A stretch of DNA of 64,000 nucleotides from Bradyrhizobium sp. U87765 SZCCT0048 (GCF_018131225.1 NZ_JAFCMM010000002.1:372001-436000), one strand, 5' to 3'; shown: positions 52,415 to 61,904, counted from the first letter of the stretch. The notes: generated by a model from the sequence alone, not told the origin. A program made the numbers and translations.

Positions 52415-53560
52415 TCAGTCGTCGAATTCGATGTGCTTGTCGAAGACGATATTGCCCTTGTCGTTCTTGACGATGTTGTAGCCGTGCAGGCCGTCACCGT
52501 TCTTGTCGAAGTTGTATTCGCCCTCGGCGCCCGGGAACTTCTTGGTGGCTAGGATCGCCTCGCGGACCTTGTCCGGCGCGGTCGAGCCGGCCTTGTTGAT
52601 GGCGGCGCTCAGCACCGTCACGGCGTCGAATGTCCACGAGCTCTGGTTGTCCGGCGCGACCTTGTAGGCATCGCGATAGGCCTTGCCGAACGTCTTCGAG
52701 CCATCGCTGGAATCCTCGGCGTAGTCGGCGACCCCGAAGGTGCCGTAGAGCGCGGGCCCTGCGAGCTTGAGCGCGGTGATATTGACGATCGACGGCGAGC
52801 CGACCCATGGAATGTTGACGCCGAGCTGGCGCAACTGGCGGGCGAAGATGCCGAGATCGTTCTCGAAGGTGAAGTACGAGCCGAGAATGTCCGCGCCCGA
52901 CTGCTTGATCGCCAGCACCACCGGGGTGAAGTCCTGGCTCTGGTTGGCATAGCCCTGGTCGAGCACCGGCGGCGCGCCAAGCTTGCCCAGCGCTTCGGTC
53001 AGCGCCTTGCCGCCGGCGGTGCCGAACGCGTCGGTGGAATGCACGATCGCCCATTTCTTCTTGTCGAGCGTCTTGACGCCGTACTCGGCGATGACGCGGC
53101 CGGAGTAGCTGTCATTGGGGCGGAAGCGGAACAGCCAGGGATTGCCGAGATGGGTCAGCGCCGGATCGGTGCCGCCGATCATCACCGGCTTGCCGAGCTT
53201 GAGCACGTCCGGCTGCATCGCATGGACCTGCGTCGAGCGGATCGAACCAAGGAAGGCGACGATGTCCGACTGGGCGGCGAGCTTGGAGAACGCCAGCACG
53301 ATGCCGGGGTTGGTGGTCTGATCGTCCTCGACGATCAGTTCGGCCTGCTTGCCGAGAACGCCGCCGGCCTTGTTAACCGCCTCGAGCGCGAGCCTTGCGC
53401 CGTTGATGGCGTACTTGCCGGATTCGGCGGCGGGACCGGTGACCGGCGCGCACATGCCGATCTTGATGGTCGCGCCCTGTGCCCACGCGGAGCGCATGAG
53501 TGCCGGCGCGGCGATGCCCGCAGCCAGCCCGACGGAAAAATGACGTCTCGTCAGCTTCAT
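52415..53560 (-). CDS. Liv-type periplasmic binding protein of the sugar-/hydroxy-acid operon
   Basis: A 381-residue Peripla_BP_6 protein. The N-terminus MKLTRRHFSVGLAAG with a twin-arginine and an A-rich segment to WAQG suggests export by the Tat pathway or a Tat-like Sec signal. The mature start IKIGMCAPVTGPAAESG is the ligand-site signature. It is first in the leftward operon 53560-45196 that also carries the permeases, Ldh-family enzyme, aldolase and dehydratase; thus the ligand is likely the acid those enzymes use, although the family usually binds amino or aromatic acids. Confidence 0.92.
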   Translation of the reverse strand: MKLTRRHFSVGLAAGIAAPALMRSAWAQGATIKIGMCAPVTGPAAESGKYAINGARLALEAVNKAGGVLGKQAELIVEDDQTTNPGIVLAFSKLAAQSDIVAFLGSIRSTQVHAMQPDVLKLGKPVMIGGTDPALTHLGNPWLFRFRPNDSYSGRVIAEYGVKTLDKKKWAIVHSTDAFGTAGGKALTEALGKLGAPPVLDQGYANQSQDFTPVVLAIKQSGADILGSYFTFENDLGIFARQLRQLGVNIPWVGSPSIVNITALKLAGPALYGTFGVADYAEDSSDGSKTFGKAYRDAYKVAPDNQSSWTFDAVTVLSAAINKAGSTAPDKVREAILATKKFPGAEGEYNFDKNGDGLHGYNIVKNDKGNIVFDKHIEFDD

Positions 53561-53762
53561 TCAGTCCTCCCTCGCGCGCCGAACGTTGATGCCGGCTTGT
53601 TGAAACGAAAGACGCGCGACCATCGCGCTGCAATGCGACGAACGTGCTGCGGCACAGCCTGATCGGCGATGCTGCAAGCGCTCGACCCATATTGTGGACA
53701 GCGCAGTGTCCCCAGCGGCGACGCCAATCCCTTCGCTTGCAGCGAGCTAATCACGACCGTAC

Positions 53763-53774
53763 ATTGCATGCAAT
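53763..53774. promoter_or_regulatory. Perfect palindrome, candidate GntR operator
   Basis: ATTGCATGCAAT is a perfect 12-bp palindrome 17 bp upstream of the GntR gene start and about 200 bp upstream of the divergent binding-protein gene. Its TTGxxxxCAA shape matches the short palindromes bound by FadR/VanR-type GntR regulators, so it probably mediates autoregulation and may control the operon. Confidence 0.6.
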
Positions 53775-53791
53775 AGACACACGTAGCTTTG

Positions 53792-54802
53792 ATGCCGAAG
53801 ACGAGGATGCCCAGCCGACCGTCCCCCAAGCCGCGGCGAAAGCAGCCGGCCTACGCCCTGATCACCGAGACGCTCGCGCGGCGCATCCGCACTGGCGACG
53901 TGCCGGCCGGCACGGTGCTGTCGGAACCGGCGATCGCCAATCTGTTCGGCTCCAGCCGCTCACCGGTGCGCCAGGCGTTCGAACGGCTGGAGGGACTTGG
54001 GCTGGTGCGCCGCTTCGACGGCCGCGGCGTGATCGCGGGGCGGCGGCGCGCTGAGCCGAAGCGCACGGCCGTGACACACCAGATGCTTGGTCTTGCCGAC
54101 GGCGCAGCGGAGTCGCTGCGCGGCGACGGCTGGGATGCGCTGTATTACGAGCTCGAGCGTGACATCATCTACCGCTCGGTGTTCGGTCGTTTCCGCGTCA
54201 ACGAGCTGGCGCTGGCGCGGCATTTCCACGTCGGCCGCACGGTGGCCCGCAACCTGCTGCTGCGCGCCCAGGCCGCCGGCCTGCTGGAGAAGGGCGCCAA
54301 AGCGCACTGGTACGTCGTCGCCCTCGACGACGACCGTGTGCGCGACATTTTCGAGCTGCGCCGGAGCCTCGAGCCGACGCTGATCGGCAGCGCCGCCGGC
54401 AAGATCCCCGCGGACCTTCTTGAGGCGATGGCCGCGCGGCTGCGAAGCGCGATCGCGGCGCGCTCCGACGTCAGCATCGCCGAGCTCGACCAGCTCGAAA
54501 GCGACCTGCACATCCGCTGCCTCGGCTATGGCAAGAATCGCGAGATGGTCGAGGCGCTCAAGCGCACCCACTGCAGCTTCGTGATCGGCAAGCACATCCA
54601 GGTGGCGCTGGCGCAGCGGCCGCAGGCAGATCCGTTCATGGACGAACACCTGCCGATCATCGAGGCGCTGTGCCGGCGCGACGGGCGCGGAGCCGCCAAT
54701 GCCATGCGGCGGCATCTCGACCTGACCCAGGAGAAGCTCGCACGCTGGTTCGAGGCGTTTCGTGCCCTCAACCTGATGTCGCAGGTTCCGTATATCGTCT
54801 AG
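53792..54802 (+). CDS. GntR-family regulator with FCD effector domain
   Basis: A 336-residue regulator: N-terminal GntR winged helix (about 20-85; ALITETLARRIRTGDVPAG, then SRSPVRQAFERLEGLGLV), followed by a linker and an all-helical FCD domain (about 150-320) with the metal/effector residues typical of the family (ELRRSLEPTLI; H residues in LDQLESDLHIRC and HLPIIEALCRRD). ATG 53792 is one codon after a TTG; neither has a clear ribosome site, and ATG 53807 is possible. Divergent from the transporter operon, which it probably represses until the substrate binds. Confidence 0.88.
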   Translation: MPKTRMPSRPSPKPRRKQPAYALITETLARRIRTGDVPAGTVLSEPAIANLFGSSRSPVRQAFERLEGLGLVRRFDGRGVIAGRRRAEPKRTAVTHQMLGLADGAAESLRGDGWDALYYELERDIIYRSVFGRFRVNELALARHFHVGRTVARNLLLRAQAAGLLEKGAKAHWYVVALDDDRVRDIFELRRSLEPTLIGSAAGKIPADLLEAMAARLRSAIAARSDVSIAELDQLESDLHIRCLGYGKNREMVEALKRTHCSFVIGKHIQVALAQRPQADPFMDEHLPIIEALCRRDGRGAANAMRRHLDLTQEKLARWFEAFRALNLMSQVPYIV

Positions 54803-54919
54803 ACATGCTGCTCTCGTCATTTTGAGTGCAAGCCTCGCGGGATCGCCTGTACCCTGCCGCAGCCACCCGCCTCGCGACCGTTCACGTCGCCGTTTACCCC
54901 GCCTCACCGGAGAGACCAG

Positions 54920-55807
54920 ATGTCCGCAGACCTTCAGTTGACGGCCGATGTCATCGGCCTGACGCACACGCCGCCGCTGTCGCGCCGGTCCTTCATGACG
55001 GCGACCGCAGCGGCCGCCGCCGGCTATACGCTGGCAGCCGGCCCGGTGCGCGCCGACGTCATCAAGACCGACACGACGGGCCTCGATGCCGGCGATGCCA
55101 GGGTGAAGGTCGCGGACGGCGAGATGCCGGTGTACTTCGCGCGGCCGGCCGGCGTGAAGAACCCGCCCGTCGTGCTGGTGGCGATGGAGATCTTCGGCCT
55201 GCACGAATACATCAAGGACGTGACGCGGCGCCTCGCCAGGCTCGGCGCCTTCGCCATCGCCCCCGACTATTACTTCCGCAAGGGCACCGACCTGACCAAA
55301 ATCAGCGAGATGTCGCAGCTGCTGCCGCTGGTCAATTCCAAGCCGGATGCCGAGCTGCTGTCCGATCTCGACAGCACGGTGGCCTGGGCGAAGTCCCAGG
55401 GCGGCGACACCGGCCGGCTCGGCATCGTCGGCTTCTGCCGCGGCGGCCGCACGGTGTGGGAATATGCCGCCCACAGCAGCGACCTCAAGGCCGGCGTGGC
55501 GTTCTACGGCCCTCCGGTGGATGCGCCGAACCCGTTGTGGCCGAAGAGCCCGACCCAGCTCGCACCCGACATGAAGGCACCGGTGCTCGGCCTCTACGGC
55601 GAAGCCGATCAGGGCATTCCGGTCGCCCAGGTCGAGGCGCTGAAGGCGGCGCTGGCCGCCGCGCACAAGACGGCGGAGTTCAAGCTCTACCCCGGCGCTC
55701 CGCACGGCTTCCATGCCGACTATCGCGCGAGCTATCGCAAGGAGGCCGCCGAGGACGCCTGGGCGCAGCTGCAGGCCTGGTTCAAGAAGTATCACGTGCT
55801 CGGATGA
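54920..55807 (+). CDS. Dienelactone hydrolase family protein, Tat-exported
   Basis: A 295-residue alpha/beta hydrolase of the DLH family. N-terminal twin-arginine signal (LSRRSFMTATAAAAAGY; about residues 20-45). Nucleophile C173 in GFCRGG, D230 in YGEADQGIP and H262 in GAPHGFHADY form the DLH Cys-Asp-His triad. ATG 54920 has GGAGAG upstream. Periplasmic DLH homologues are usually of unknown substrate; the intracellular chlorocatechol enzyme is the best-known relative. It stands alone. Confidence 0.9.
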   Translation: MSADLQLTADVIGLTHTPPLSRRSFMTATAAAAAGYTLAAGPVRADVIKTDTTGLDAGDARVKVADGEMPVYFARPAGVKNPPVVLVAMEIFGLHEYIKDVTRRLARLGAFAIAPDYYFRKGTDLTKISEMSQLLPLVNSKPDAELLSDLDSTVAWAKSQGGDTGRLGIVGFCRGGRTVWEYAAHSSDLKAGVAFYGPPVDAPNPLWPKSPTQLAPDMKAPVLGLYGEADQGIPVAQVEALKAALAAAHKTAEFKLYPGAPHGFHADYRASYRKEAAEDAWAQLQAWFKKYHVLG

Positions 55808-55868
55808 GCCACGGCTGCCGGCGGCCCCGTGCCGCCGGCACGCCCTGCGCCGCGCCAGACTTCAACGA

Positions 55869-56756
55869 TCAGGCCGCGGCCTTGGCCGGCGCGGCCGCCG
55901 GCCGGGCCAGGTTGAGCAGGTTGCCGGCGAGGATGACCACCGCGCCGACGATGGTCAGCAGGTCGATGTTCTCCGAATAGACCAGCCAACCCGCCATGGC
56001 GCTGAGCGGCACGCGCAGGAAGTCCATCGGCACCACGATGGTGGCGTCCGCATAGCGCATCGCATTGGTGAAGCAGTAGTGCGAGAAGGTGCCGCAGAAC
56101 GCCACCACCACGATCCATGGCCAGACATGGGCCGCTGGCCATGTCCAGTAGTACAAGGCCGGGCCGATGCCGATCGCCGACTGGATCACCAGCATCCAGA
56201 AGATGATCACCACCACCGCGTCGGTGCGGGTCAGCGATTTCATCATCACGATCGCCGTGCCGAAACCGAACGCCGCCACCAGCATAACGACATGGCCGAT
56301 GTTGCTGGCGCCGACCCCGGGCCGCACGATGATCGCCACCCCTGCGATGCCGAGCACGATGGCGAGGCACTTGCGCCAGGTGATGGTCTCGCCAAGGAAG
56401 ATCGCCGCCATGATCGCGGTCCAGATCGGCATGGTGAACTCGATCGAAACCACCTGCGCCACCGGGATCAGCGTCAGCGCGAGGAACCAGAGATATTGCG
56501 CGGCATAGTGAAAGACATTGCGGCCGACCAGCAGCCACGGCCGCGCCGACCGCATCGCCCGGAGACCGCCATGGCGATGCACCAGCGGATAGAACAGCAC
56601 GAGCCCGATCAGCGAGCGCAGCTCCATGATCTCGAACACATTGAGCTCGCGCGTGGTCTCGCGGCCGGCGATCACCAGCATGAGCATTGCCGCGTGCCAG
56701 CCGACCATCCACAGGGCGGCCTTGAGATAGGATTGCGGAACGGAAGAAACCGACAT
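55869..56756 (-). CDS. EamA/DMT-superfamily transporter
   Basis: A 295-residue membrane protein with ten helices in two EamA repeats (about 10-145 and 160-290), the second ending ENIDLLTIVGAVVILAGNLLN. The family exports amino acids, metabolites or drugs. ATG 56756 starts the protein just before helix 1; an upstream in-frame start would add an unsupported cysteine-rich tail. It lies 180 bp downstream of the hydroxylase/Liv operon, on the same strand. Confidence 0.87.
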   Translation of the reverse strand: MSVSSVPQSYLKAALWMVGWHAAMLMLVIAGRETTRELNVFEIMELRSLIGLVLFYPLVHRHGGLRAMRSARPWLLVGRNVFHYAAQYLWFLALTLIPVAQVVSIEFTMPIWTAIMAAIFLGETITWRKCLAIVLGIAGVAIIVRPGVGASNIGHVVMLVAAFGFGTAIVMMKSLTRTDAVVVIIFWMLVIQSAIGIGPALYYWTWPAAHVWPWIVVVAFCGTFSHYCFTNAMRYADATIVVPMDFLRVPLSAMAGWLVYSENIDLLTIVGAVVILAGNLLNLARPAAAPAKAAA

Positions 56757-56865
56757 CGGAACGGCGCTGCCTTGCTGCTTGTCACCACGGGCGTGGGCTC
56801 CGCACATATGCACAAAAAGCAGGCGCCAGCTATGCCGCCGGGCTCAAGGCTGCCCCGCAACGGCA

Positions 56866-56901
56866 ACCGCCGCGGTGCTCCCTTCGGTGCGCCGCGGCGG
56901 T
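56866..56901. terminator. GC hairpin after the hydroxylase/Liv operon
   Basis: A perfect 10-bp stem ACCGCCGCGG / CCGCGGCGGT encloses a 16-base loop, 36 bp beyond the binding-protein stop on the minus strand. There is no U-tract. Confidence 0.45.
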
Positions 56902-56936
56902 CGGTCGAGCCCGTGAGCCAGGCTATATATTGAGCG

Positions 56937-58109
56937 TCATTCGCCGTGGCGGGTGTCGAGCAGGGTCCAGCGGCCGCCCTTGGCCTCGACCACGTAGATC
57001 GGCTTGATCGAGTCGCGATCCTCGCCGAAGGAGATCTCGCCCTCGAGCGCCGCGTATCCCCTGAGCTTCGACAGGGCGTCGCGGATCGCGGTGCGCTCGG
57101 CGACGACCTTGTCCGCCGCGCCGGTCGCGCCAGCGCGCTTGATCGCCTCGGCATAGAGATAAACGATGTCGTAGGCGGAGGCGTCCTGCTGGTTCGGCTC
57201 GTGGCGCGCGATGCCGGCCTTGGTGGTGCGCACGCCGAACTCCTTGGCGAAGGCGCGGGTGCGGTCGTTGAGATCGGCAAAGAACGTGGTGCCGATGGTC
57301 ATGCCGTCGCCAGCGCCTTCCATGCGCTGCGGCAGGTCGGGATCGGCGACCGTGGTGCCGCCGACGACGCGGGCGACGACGCCCTGGCGCTTGAGCTCCT
57401 TGGCGAGGTTGATCGCGGCCTCCGGCGGCGCGCCGAGACCGATGATATCAGGCTTCATCTGCGCGAGCTGCGACACCTGAGGCGACAGGTCGAAGGCGTT
57501 GTACTGGAAGTCGACCGCCCCCTTGGGGTTGATGCCGTACTTGTTGAACAGGCCCGGTAGCACCGTGGTGCCGACCGACTTCGAGACGGTGTCGTCGGTG
57601 GCATAGGCGGTCGCGCCGTTGGTCATCGGCAGCTTCTTGTCACGCAGCGCCGCCAGCACCTGGTCGATCACCATGCGCTCGTCGCGGGTGTTTCGGAAGG
57701 CATAGCTGAAGTCCTTGGTCAGCGCCGGAGCCGACGACGACATCGACATCTGCACGATGCCGAGCCGCTCGCCCGCCGGGAATGCGACACGCACTTCACC
57801 CGAAGAGAACGGGCCGATCACCGCCAGCGCCTTGTTGTCCTCGGCGAACTGGCGCACTGCGAGCGCCGCCTGCTTCGGATCGCCGCCGGTGTCGAACTTG
57901 ACCAGCTTGATCTTCTTGCCGTCGATGCCGCCCTTGGCGTTGATCTCGTCAACAGCGAGATCGACCGCCACCTCGTTGGTGTTGGCGAGACTGACATAGG
58001 GGCCGGTCTTCGCCATGGAGAACCCGATGATCAGATCGTCGGCGCGCGCCGCGCCGGAGACCATGGCGAGGGCGGCAACCCCGGCCAGGAACATACCACG
58101 TCGTATCAT
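56937..58109 (-). CDS. Liv-type periplasmic binding protein of the hydroxylase operon
   Basis: A 390-residue Peripla_BP_6 protein with a Sec signal peptide (about 1-23, SGAARAD), mature start LIIGFSMAKTGPYVSLAN. Last gene of the leftward operon that begins at 63929. Binding proteins of this branch in Rhodopseudomonas-type bacteria often take aromatic acids, which would fit the phenol hydroxylase upstream. ATG 58109 has GGAG eight bases upstream. Confidence 0.92.
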   Translation of the reverse strand: MIRRGMFLAGVAALAMVSGAARADDLIIGFSMAKTGPYVSLANTNEVAVDLAVDEINAKGGIDGKKIKLVKFDTGGDPKQAALAVRQFAEDNKALAVIGPFSSGEVRVAFPAGERLGIVQMSMSSSAPALTKDFSYAFRNTRDERMVIDQVLAALRDKKLPMTNGATAYATDDTVSKSVGTTVLPGLFNKYGINPKGAVDFQYNAFDLSPQVSQLAQMKPDIIGLGAPPEAAINLAKELKRQGVVARVVGGTTVADPDLPQRMEGAGDGMTIGTTFFADLNDRTRAFAKEFGVRTTKAGIARHEPNQQDASAYDIVYLYAEAIKRAGATGAADKVVAERTAIRDALSKLRGYAALEGEISFGEDRDSIKPIYVVEAKGGRWTLLDTRHGE

Positions 58110-58147
58110 ATCCCCACTCCTTCGTGATGTTGTCGTTCACTGCGACT

Positions 58148-58906
58148 TCAGGACATCGCCCGCAGTGCCGGCCGCTGTTCTGCGGACGGCTCGGCGCTGC
58201 GGCCGAGATAAGCTTCCTGCAGGCGCGGATCGGCCTGCAGGACATGTGGATCGCCGGCCATGACGACACGGCCGAGTTCGATCACGGTGGCGCTGTGCGC
58301 GACCGACAGCGCCTTGCCGGTGTTCTGTTCGACCAGCAGGATCGCGAGACCGTCGCGGTTGAGCTCCTTGATGAGATCGAACAGGCGCGACACGAACAGC
58401 GGCGACAGACCGAGCGACGGCTCGTCCAGCATCATCAGACGTGGGCGCGCCACCATGGCGCGGCCGATTGCCAGCATCTGCTGCTCGCCGCCCGACAGGC
58501 ACGACGCCGCCATGTGGCGGCGGGTGGCGAGATTCGGGAAACGTTCGTAGATCGCGGCGATGTCGGCGCGTACGCCCGCCGGATCGCGGCGCAGGTGGGC
58601 GCCGACCAGCAGGTTCTCCTCGATGGTCAGCGAGATCAGGATGCGGCGCCCCTCCGGCACCAGCACGATGCCCTGCGCCAGCCGCGCGCTGACCGCATCG
58701 CCGCCGACATCGCGGCCGGCGAAGCGGATCGTGCCGCTGCGCGCCTTGATGGCGCCGACGATGGCGCTGAGCAGCGTCGACTTGCCGGCGCCGTTAGCGC
58801 CGAGCACGGTGGCGATCTCGCCCTCGCCAATGGTCAGGGAGACGTTATCGAGCGCAGTCACACGCCCGTAGGTCACCGTCAGGTCGGAAACGGACAGCAG
58901 CGTCAT
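58148..58906 (-). CDS. livF: Liv-type ABC ATP-binding protein (LivF)
   Basis: A 252-residue ATPase: Walker A GANGAGKSTL, signature CLSGGEQQM, Walker B LMMLDEPSLGLSP and the VEQNTG switch. LivF subfamily features (VPEGRRILISLTIEENL). Start overlaps the livG stop by one base; it is followed by the binding-protein gene after 38 bp. Confidence 0.95.
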   Translation of the reverse strand: MTLLSVSDLTVTYGRVTALDNVSLTIGEGEIATVLGANGAGKSTLLSAIVGAIKARSGTIRFAGRDVGGDAVSARLAQGIVLVPEGRRILISLTIEENLLVGAHLRRDPAGVRADIAAIYERFPNLATRRHMAASCLSGGEQQMLAIGRAMVARPRLMMLDEPSLGLSPLFVSRLFDLIKELNRDGLAILLVEQNTGKALSVAHSATVIELGRVVMAGDPHVLQADPRLQEAYLGRSAEPSAEQRPALRAMS

Positions 58907-59676
58907 CAGGCAGCCTCGTCGAAACCGAGATAGGCGGCGCGCACCTGCGCATCGCTCTGGACGGCGCTGAGCGTGCCTTCGGCAATCTTTTCGCCGAAGT
59001 TCAGCACCACCACGTGTTCGCAGACATTGCCGATGAAATGCATGTCGTGCTCGACCACCAGCAGCGTCACGCCACGCTGTTTGAGCAGGTCCAGATGGCC
59101 GCGCAGCGCCTCGGTCTCGGTCGGGTTGAGGCCGGCCGCCGGCTCGTCGAGCATCAGCAGCGAGGCGCCGGCGAGCGTCGCGCGCACGAGATCGATGCGC
59201 TTGCGTACGCCATAAGGCAACTCACTGACGGTGGAATCGGCATGGGCGGCGAGCCCCGCCTCGTCGAGCGCCTCGATCGCCTGGCGGCGCCAGCGATGGT
59301 TCGGCCACAGGCGGAACGGCGTCAGCAGGTTCATGAGGCCGCCGGCGCGGACGTGCTGGCCGACGATCAGGTTCTCGCACACGGTGAGATGTGGCATCAG
59401 CCGCACGTTCTGGAAACTGCGAGCGATGCCGTGGCCGATGCGGCGGCGCGACGGCACCGCGGTGATGTCCTGGCCATCCAGCACGATGCGGCCCGACGTC
59501 GGCGCGTAGACGCCGCTGATGACGTTGAACACGGTCGTCTTGCCGGCGCCGTTCGGCCCGATCAGCGCGGTCGCCTCCCCGCGGCGCACGGAAAAGCTGA
59601 GGTCGCGGATGACCTGCAGGCCGCCGAACGCCTTGCTGAGATGATCGAGGGTCAGGATGGTCGACGCGTCGGTCAT
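58906..59676 (-). CDS. livG: Liv-type ABC ATP-binding protein (LivG)
   Basis: A 256-residue ATPase: Walker A GPNGAGKTTV, signature LPYGVRKRID (the LivG-type variant of LSGGQ), Walker B LLMLDEPAAGLNPTE, switch VEHDMHFIGNVCEHVVVLNFG. ATG 59676 overlaps the livM stop by four bases; the longer open frame upstream is livM in another frame. Confidence 0.95.
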   Translation of the reverse strand: MTDASTILTLDHLSKAFGGLQVIRDLSFSVRRGEATALIGPNGAGKTTVFNVISGVYAPTSGRIVLDGQDITAVPSRRRIGHGIARSFQNVRLMPHLTVCENLIVGQHVRAGGLMNLLTPFRLWPNHRWRRQAIEALDEAGLAAHADSTVSELPYGVRKRIDLVRATLAGASLLMLDEPAAGLNPTETEALRGHLDLLKQRGVTLLVVEHDMHFIGNVCEHVVVLNFGEKIAEGTLSAVQSDAQVRAAYLGFDEAA

Positions 59677-60524
59677 GACGTCACCTGTTCGGTCGAGCGC
59701 CGCCGGCCGGAGAGCCAGCGGCCGAGAGCCGGCGTAATCAGGCCCTGCGGCCGCAGCGCCATGAAGCCGATGATGAACAGCGCGAACAGCACATAGCGCC
59801 AGCCACCGCCGGCCCGCAGCAGTTCGGGGATCAGCGTGAAGAACGCGGCGCCGACCAGCGGCCCCCACACCGTCTGGGTGCCGCCGAGCAGCACGTAGAG
59901 CACGGTGTAGACGCTGAGCGCGACACTGAAGTGCTGCGCCTCGACGAAACTGAAGTGATGACCATAGAGGCCGCCGCCGATGCCCGCGATGGTGGCGCCG
60001 ATGGCGAAGGCGGCAACCTGCAGCGCCCGCACGTTGAGGCCGAGCAGGTCCGACACCACGGTGTCATTCTTGATCGCGGTGAGATAGAGCGCAAAGCGCG
60101 TCCGCGACAGCAGCAGGACGAACACGATCACGCCGGCGGTGGCAGCGAACACCATCCACGGCTTGGCGTAGGCGATCACCTGATAGCCGGCGGCAGCGCC
60201 GACGACCTCGAGATTGAGGAACACCGCCGAGATCACCTGCCCCAGCGCGAAGGTGGCGAGCGCAAGGTAGATGCCATGGGTGCGCAGGATCGGGATCGCG
60301 ACGACCAGCGCCAGCACGCCCGCGGCGCTGCCGCCGGCGACGATCGCCGGCGCCAGTTGCCAGGACATCTCGTTGGTGAGGTAAGCCGCCGTATAGGCCC
60401 CGACCGCCATGAAGCCGGCGATGCCGAGATTGAGCTGGCCGGCGGCGAGCGGCAGGTAGACCGCATAGGCGGCGATGATGTTGAAGCAGAGGATGACCAG
60501 AAGGCCGACCTGGTAGCCGCTCAT
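59673..60524 (-). CDS. livM: Liv-type ABC permease (LivM)
   Basis: A 283-residue permease with about nine helices: VYLPLAAGQLNLGIAGFMAVGAYTAAYL near the start and GTQTVWGPLVGAAFFTLIPELLR near the end, the LivM pattern. ATG 60524 (MSGYQVGLLVILCFN) shares a base with the livH stop. Confidence 0.94.
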   Translation of the reverse strand: MSGYQVGLLVILCFNIIAAYAVYLPLAAGQLNLGIAGFMAVGAYTAAYLTNEMSWQLAPAIVAGGSAAGVLALVVAIPILRTHGIYLALATFALGQVISAVFLNLEVVGAAAGYQVIAYAKPWMVFAATAGVIVFVLLLSRTRFALYLTAIKNDTVVSDLLGLNVRALQVAAFAIGATIAGIGGGLYGHHFSFVEAQHFSVALSVYTVLYVLLGGTQTVWGPLVGAAFFTLIPELLRAGGGWRYVLFALFIIGFMALRPQGLITPALGRWLSGRRRSTEQVTS

Positions 60525-61396
60525 CACAGCTTCTCCCGCGCCGGAGGACGGCCGAACAGGCCCTGCGGGCGCACGATCAACAGTGCCAGCAACAGGCCGT
60601 AGACGGCGATGTTGACCATGTCGGCGCCGAGGAAACGGATCGACAGCACTTCGGCAAGGCCGATCAGCAGGCCGCCGAGCACAGCACCCCACACGCTGCC
60701 CATGCCGCCGATGATCATGGCGGCGATGCCCTTGAAGCCAACGCCCTCGCCCATGAACGGCGACACCTGCAGGTAATTGAGGGCGAACAGGATGCCGCCG
60801 AGCGCCGTGAACAGCGCGCTGAACACGAAGATCTGGGGAATGATGCGGTCGACGTCGATGCCGAGCAGAATCGCGGTATCGCGGTTCTCGGCGATGCTGC
60901 GGATCTGCCGGCCTAGGCTCGTGCGGCGCAGCATCACCGACAGCCACACCACCAGCGACAGCGCCACGACGAGGCTGATGATCTGCGCAGTGCCAATGAC
61001 GAGATCGCCGATGCGGATGTTGAAGTCGGCGATCAGCGACGGAAACGCCTGCTGGTCGGAGCCGACCGTCACCAGCGCCAGGTTCTCGAGCAGCACCAGG
61101 AAGCCGAGCGAGGACACCAGCGGCACCTCGGGATCACTGTTGCGGCTGCGACGATACGACAGCCGCTCGACCAGCAGGGCGATCAGCGCGGCGGCGAACA
61201 GCGCTGCGCCGACGGCGAGGCTCCAGTGCCAGCCGCCCTTGAGCATCACCCAGGTCACCATGCCGCCGACCATGAACAGGCCGGGGATGGAAAAGTTGAG
61301 AAAGTTGAGAATGCCGATGGCCAGCGTGAACGACACGCCGACCAGCACGTAGATGGCGCCGAGCATGACGCCGTTGATGAGCTGTTGCGCGATCAT
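60524..61396 (-). CDS. livH: Liv-type ABC permease (LivH)
   Basis: A 290-residue permease: MLGAIYVLVGVSFTLAIGILNFLNFSIPG at the N-terminus and GMGSVWGAVLGGLLIGLAEVLS near the C-terminus. It is the first transporter gene of the operon, 104 bp behind the cupin gene. Confidence 0.94.
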   Translation of the reverse strand: MIAQQLINGVMLGAIYVLVGVSFTLAIGILNFLNFSIPGLFMVGGMVTWVMLKGGWHWSLAVGAALFAAALIALLVERLSYRRSRNSDPEVPLVSSLGFLVLLENLALVTVGSDQQAFPSLIADFNIRIGDLVIGTAQIISLVVALSLVVWLSVMLRRTSLGRQIRSIAENRDTAILLGIDVDRIIPQIFVFSALFTALGGILFALNYLQVSPFMGEGVGFKGIAAMIIGGMGSVWGAVLGGLLIGLAEVLSIRFLGADMVNIAVYGLLLALLIVRPQGLFGRPPAREKL

Positions 61397-61500
61397 GCGG
61401 TCCTCCCGTGCCGGGACGCGGCCGCGGCGGCGCTGACGCCGCCGGGGTCATGGGCTGGATCGGTGGCAAGAGAGACGAACCGCATGCGGCGCACCCTGCG

Positions 61501-61881
61501 TCAGACGGGATCGAAGTAGTGAAGTTCGAACAGCAGGCAGCCCTTCTCGGACTTGAACGGCCCGTGGAAGGCGCCCGGCGGACGGCAGGCGTAAGTAAAG
61601 GGCTGGAAGCTCTCGCCGCCATTGCCGCTCTCGTCGTTGCCGACGGTCAGGTCGCCCGACACCAGGAACACTTCTTCCCAGTACTCGTGGACGAAAGGCT
61701 TGGTGGTGTAGACGCCGGGCTCGAAGCGCAGCAGGCGGCTGCGGGTGCCGCGGCGGTTCTCCTCGTCGAGCGCGCCGGCGAGGATCTTCTGCTGGATGCC
61801 GGCGGGATAGCCGGCCGGCACTTCCCATCCGGAGGTCATGTCGACCGTGCGGAATTCGTCGTGCAGCTTGTTGACGGGCAT
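61501..61881 (-). CDS. Small cupin-domain protein
   Basis: A 126-residue single-domain cupin. The two cupin motifs are visible: FVHEYWEEVFLVSGDLTVG (H65, E69/E70) and PPGAFHGPF (H106). The first motif lacks the usual second histidine, so metal ligation would be H/E/H. It lies 23 bp behind the oxygenase gene. It could be a dioxygenase-like or isomerase-type enzyme acting on the hydroxylated product, or a sensor; no ring-cleavage dioxygenase is otherwise present in the operon. Confidence 0.85.
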   Translation of the reverse strand: MPVNKLHDEFRTVDMTSGWEVPAGYPAGIQQKILAGALDEENRRGTRSRLLRFEPGVYTTKPFVHEYWEEVFLVSGDLTVGNDESGNGGESFQPFTYACRPPGAFHGPFKSEKGCLLFELHYFDPV

Positions 61882-61904
61882 GGCTGTGTCTCCTTGCGTT
61901 CGCG

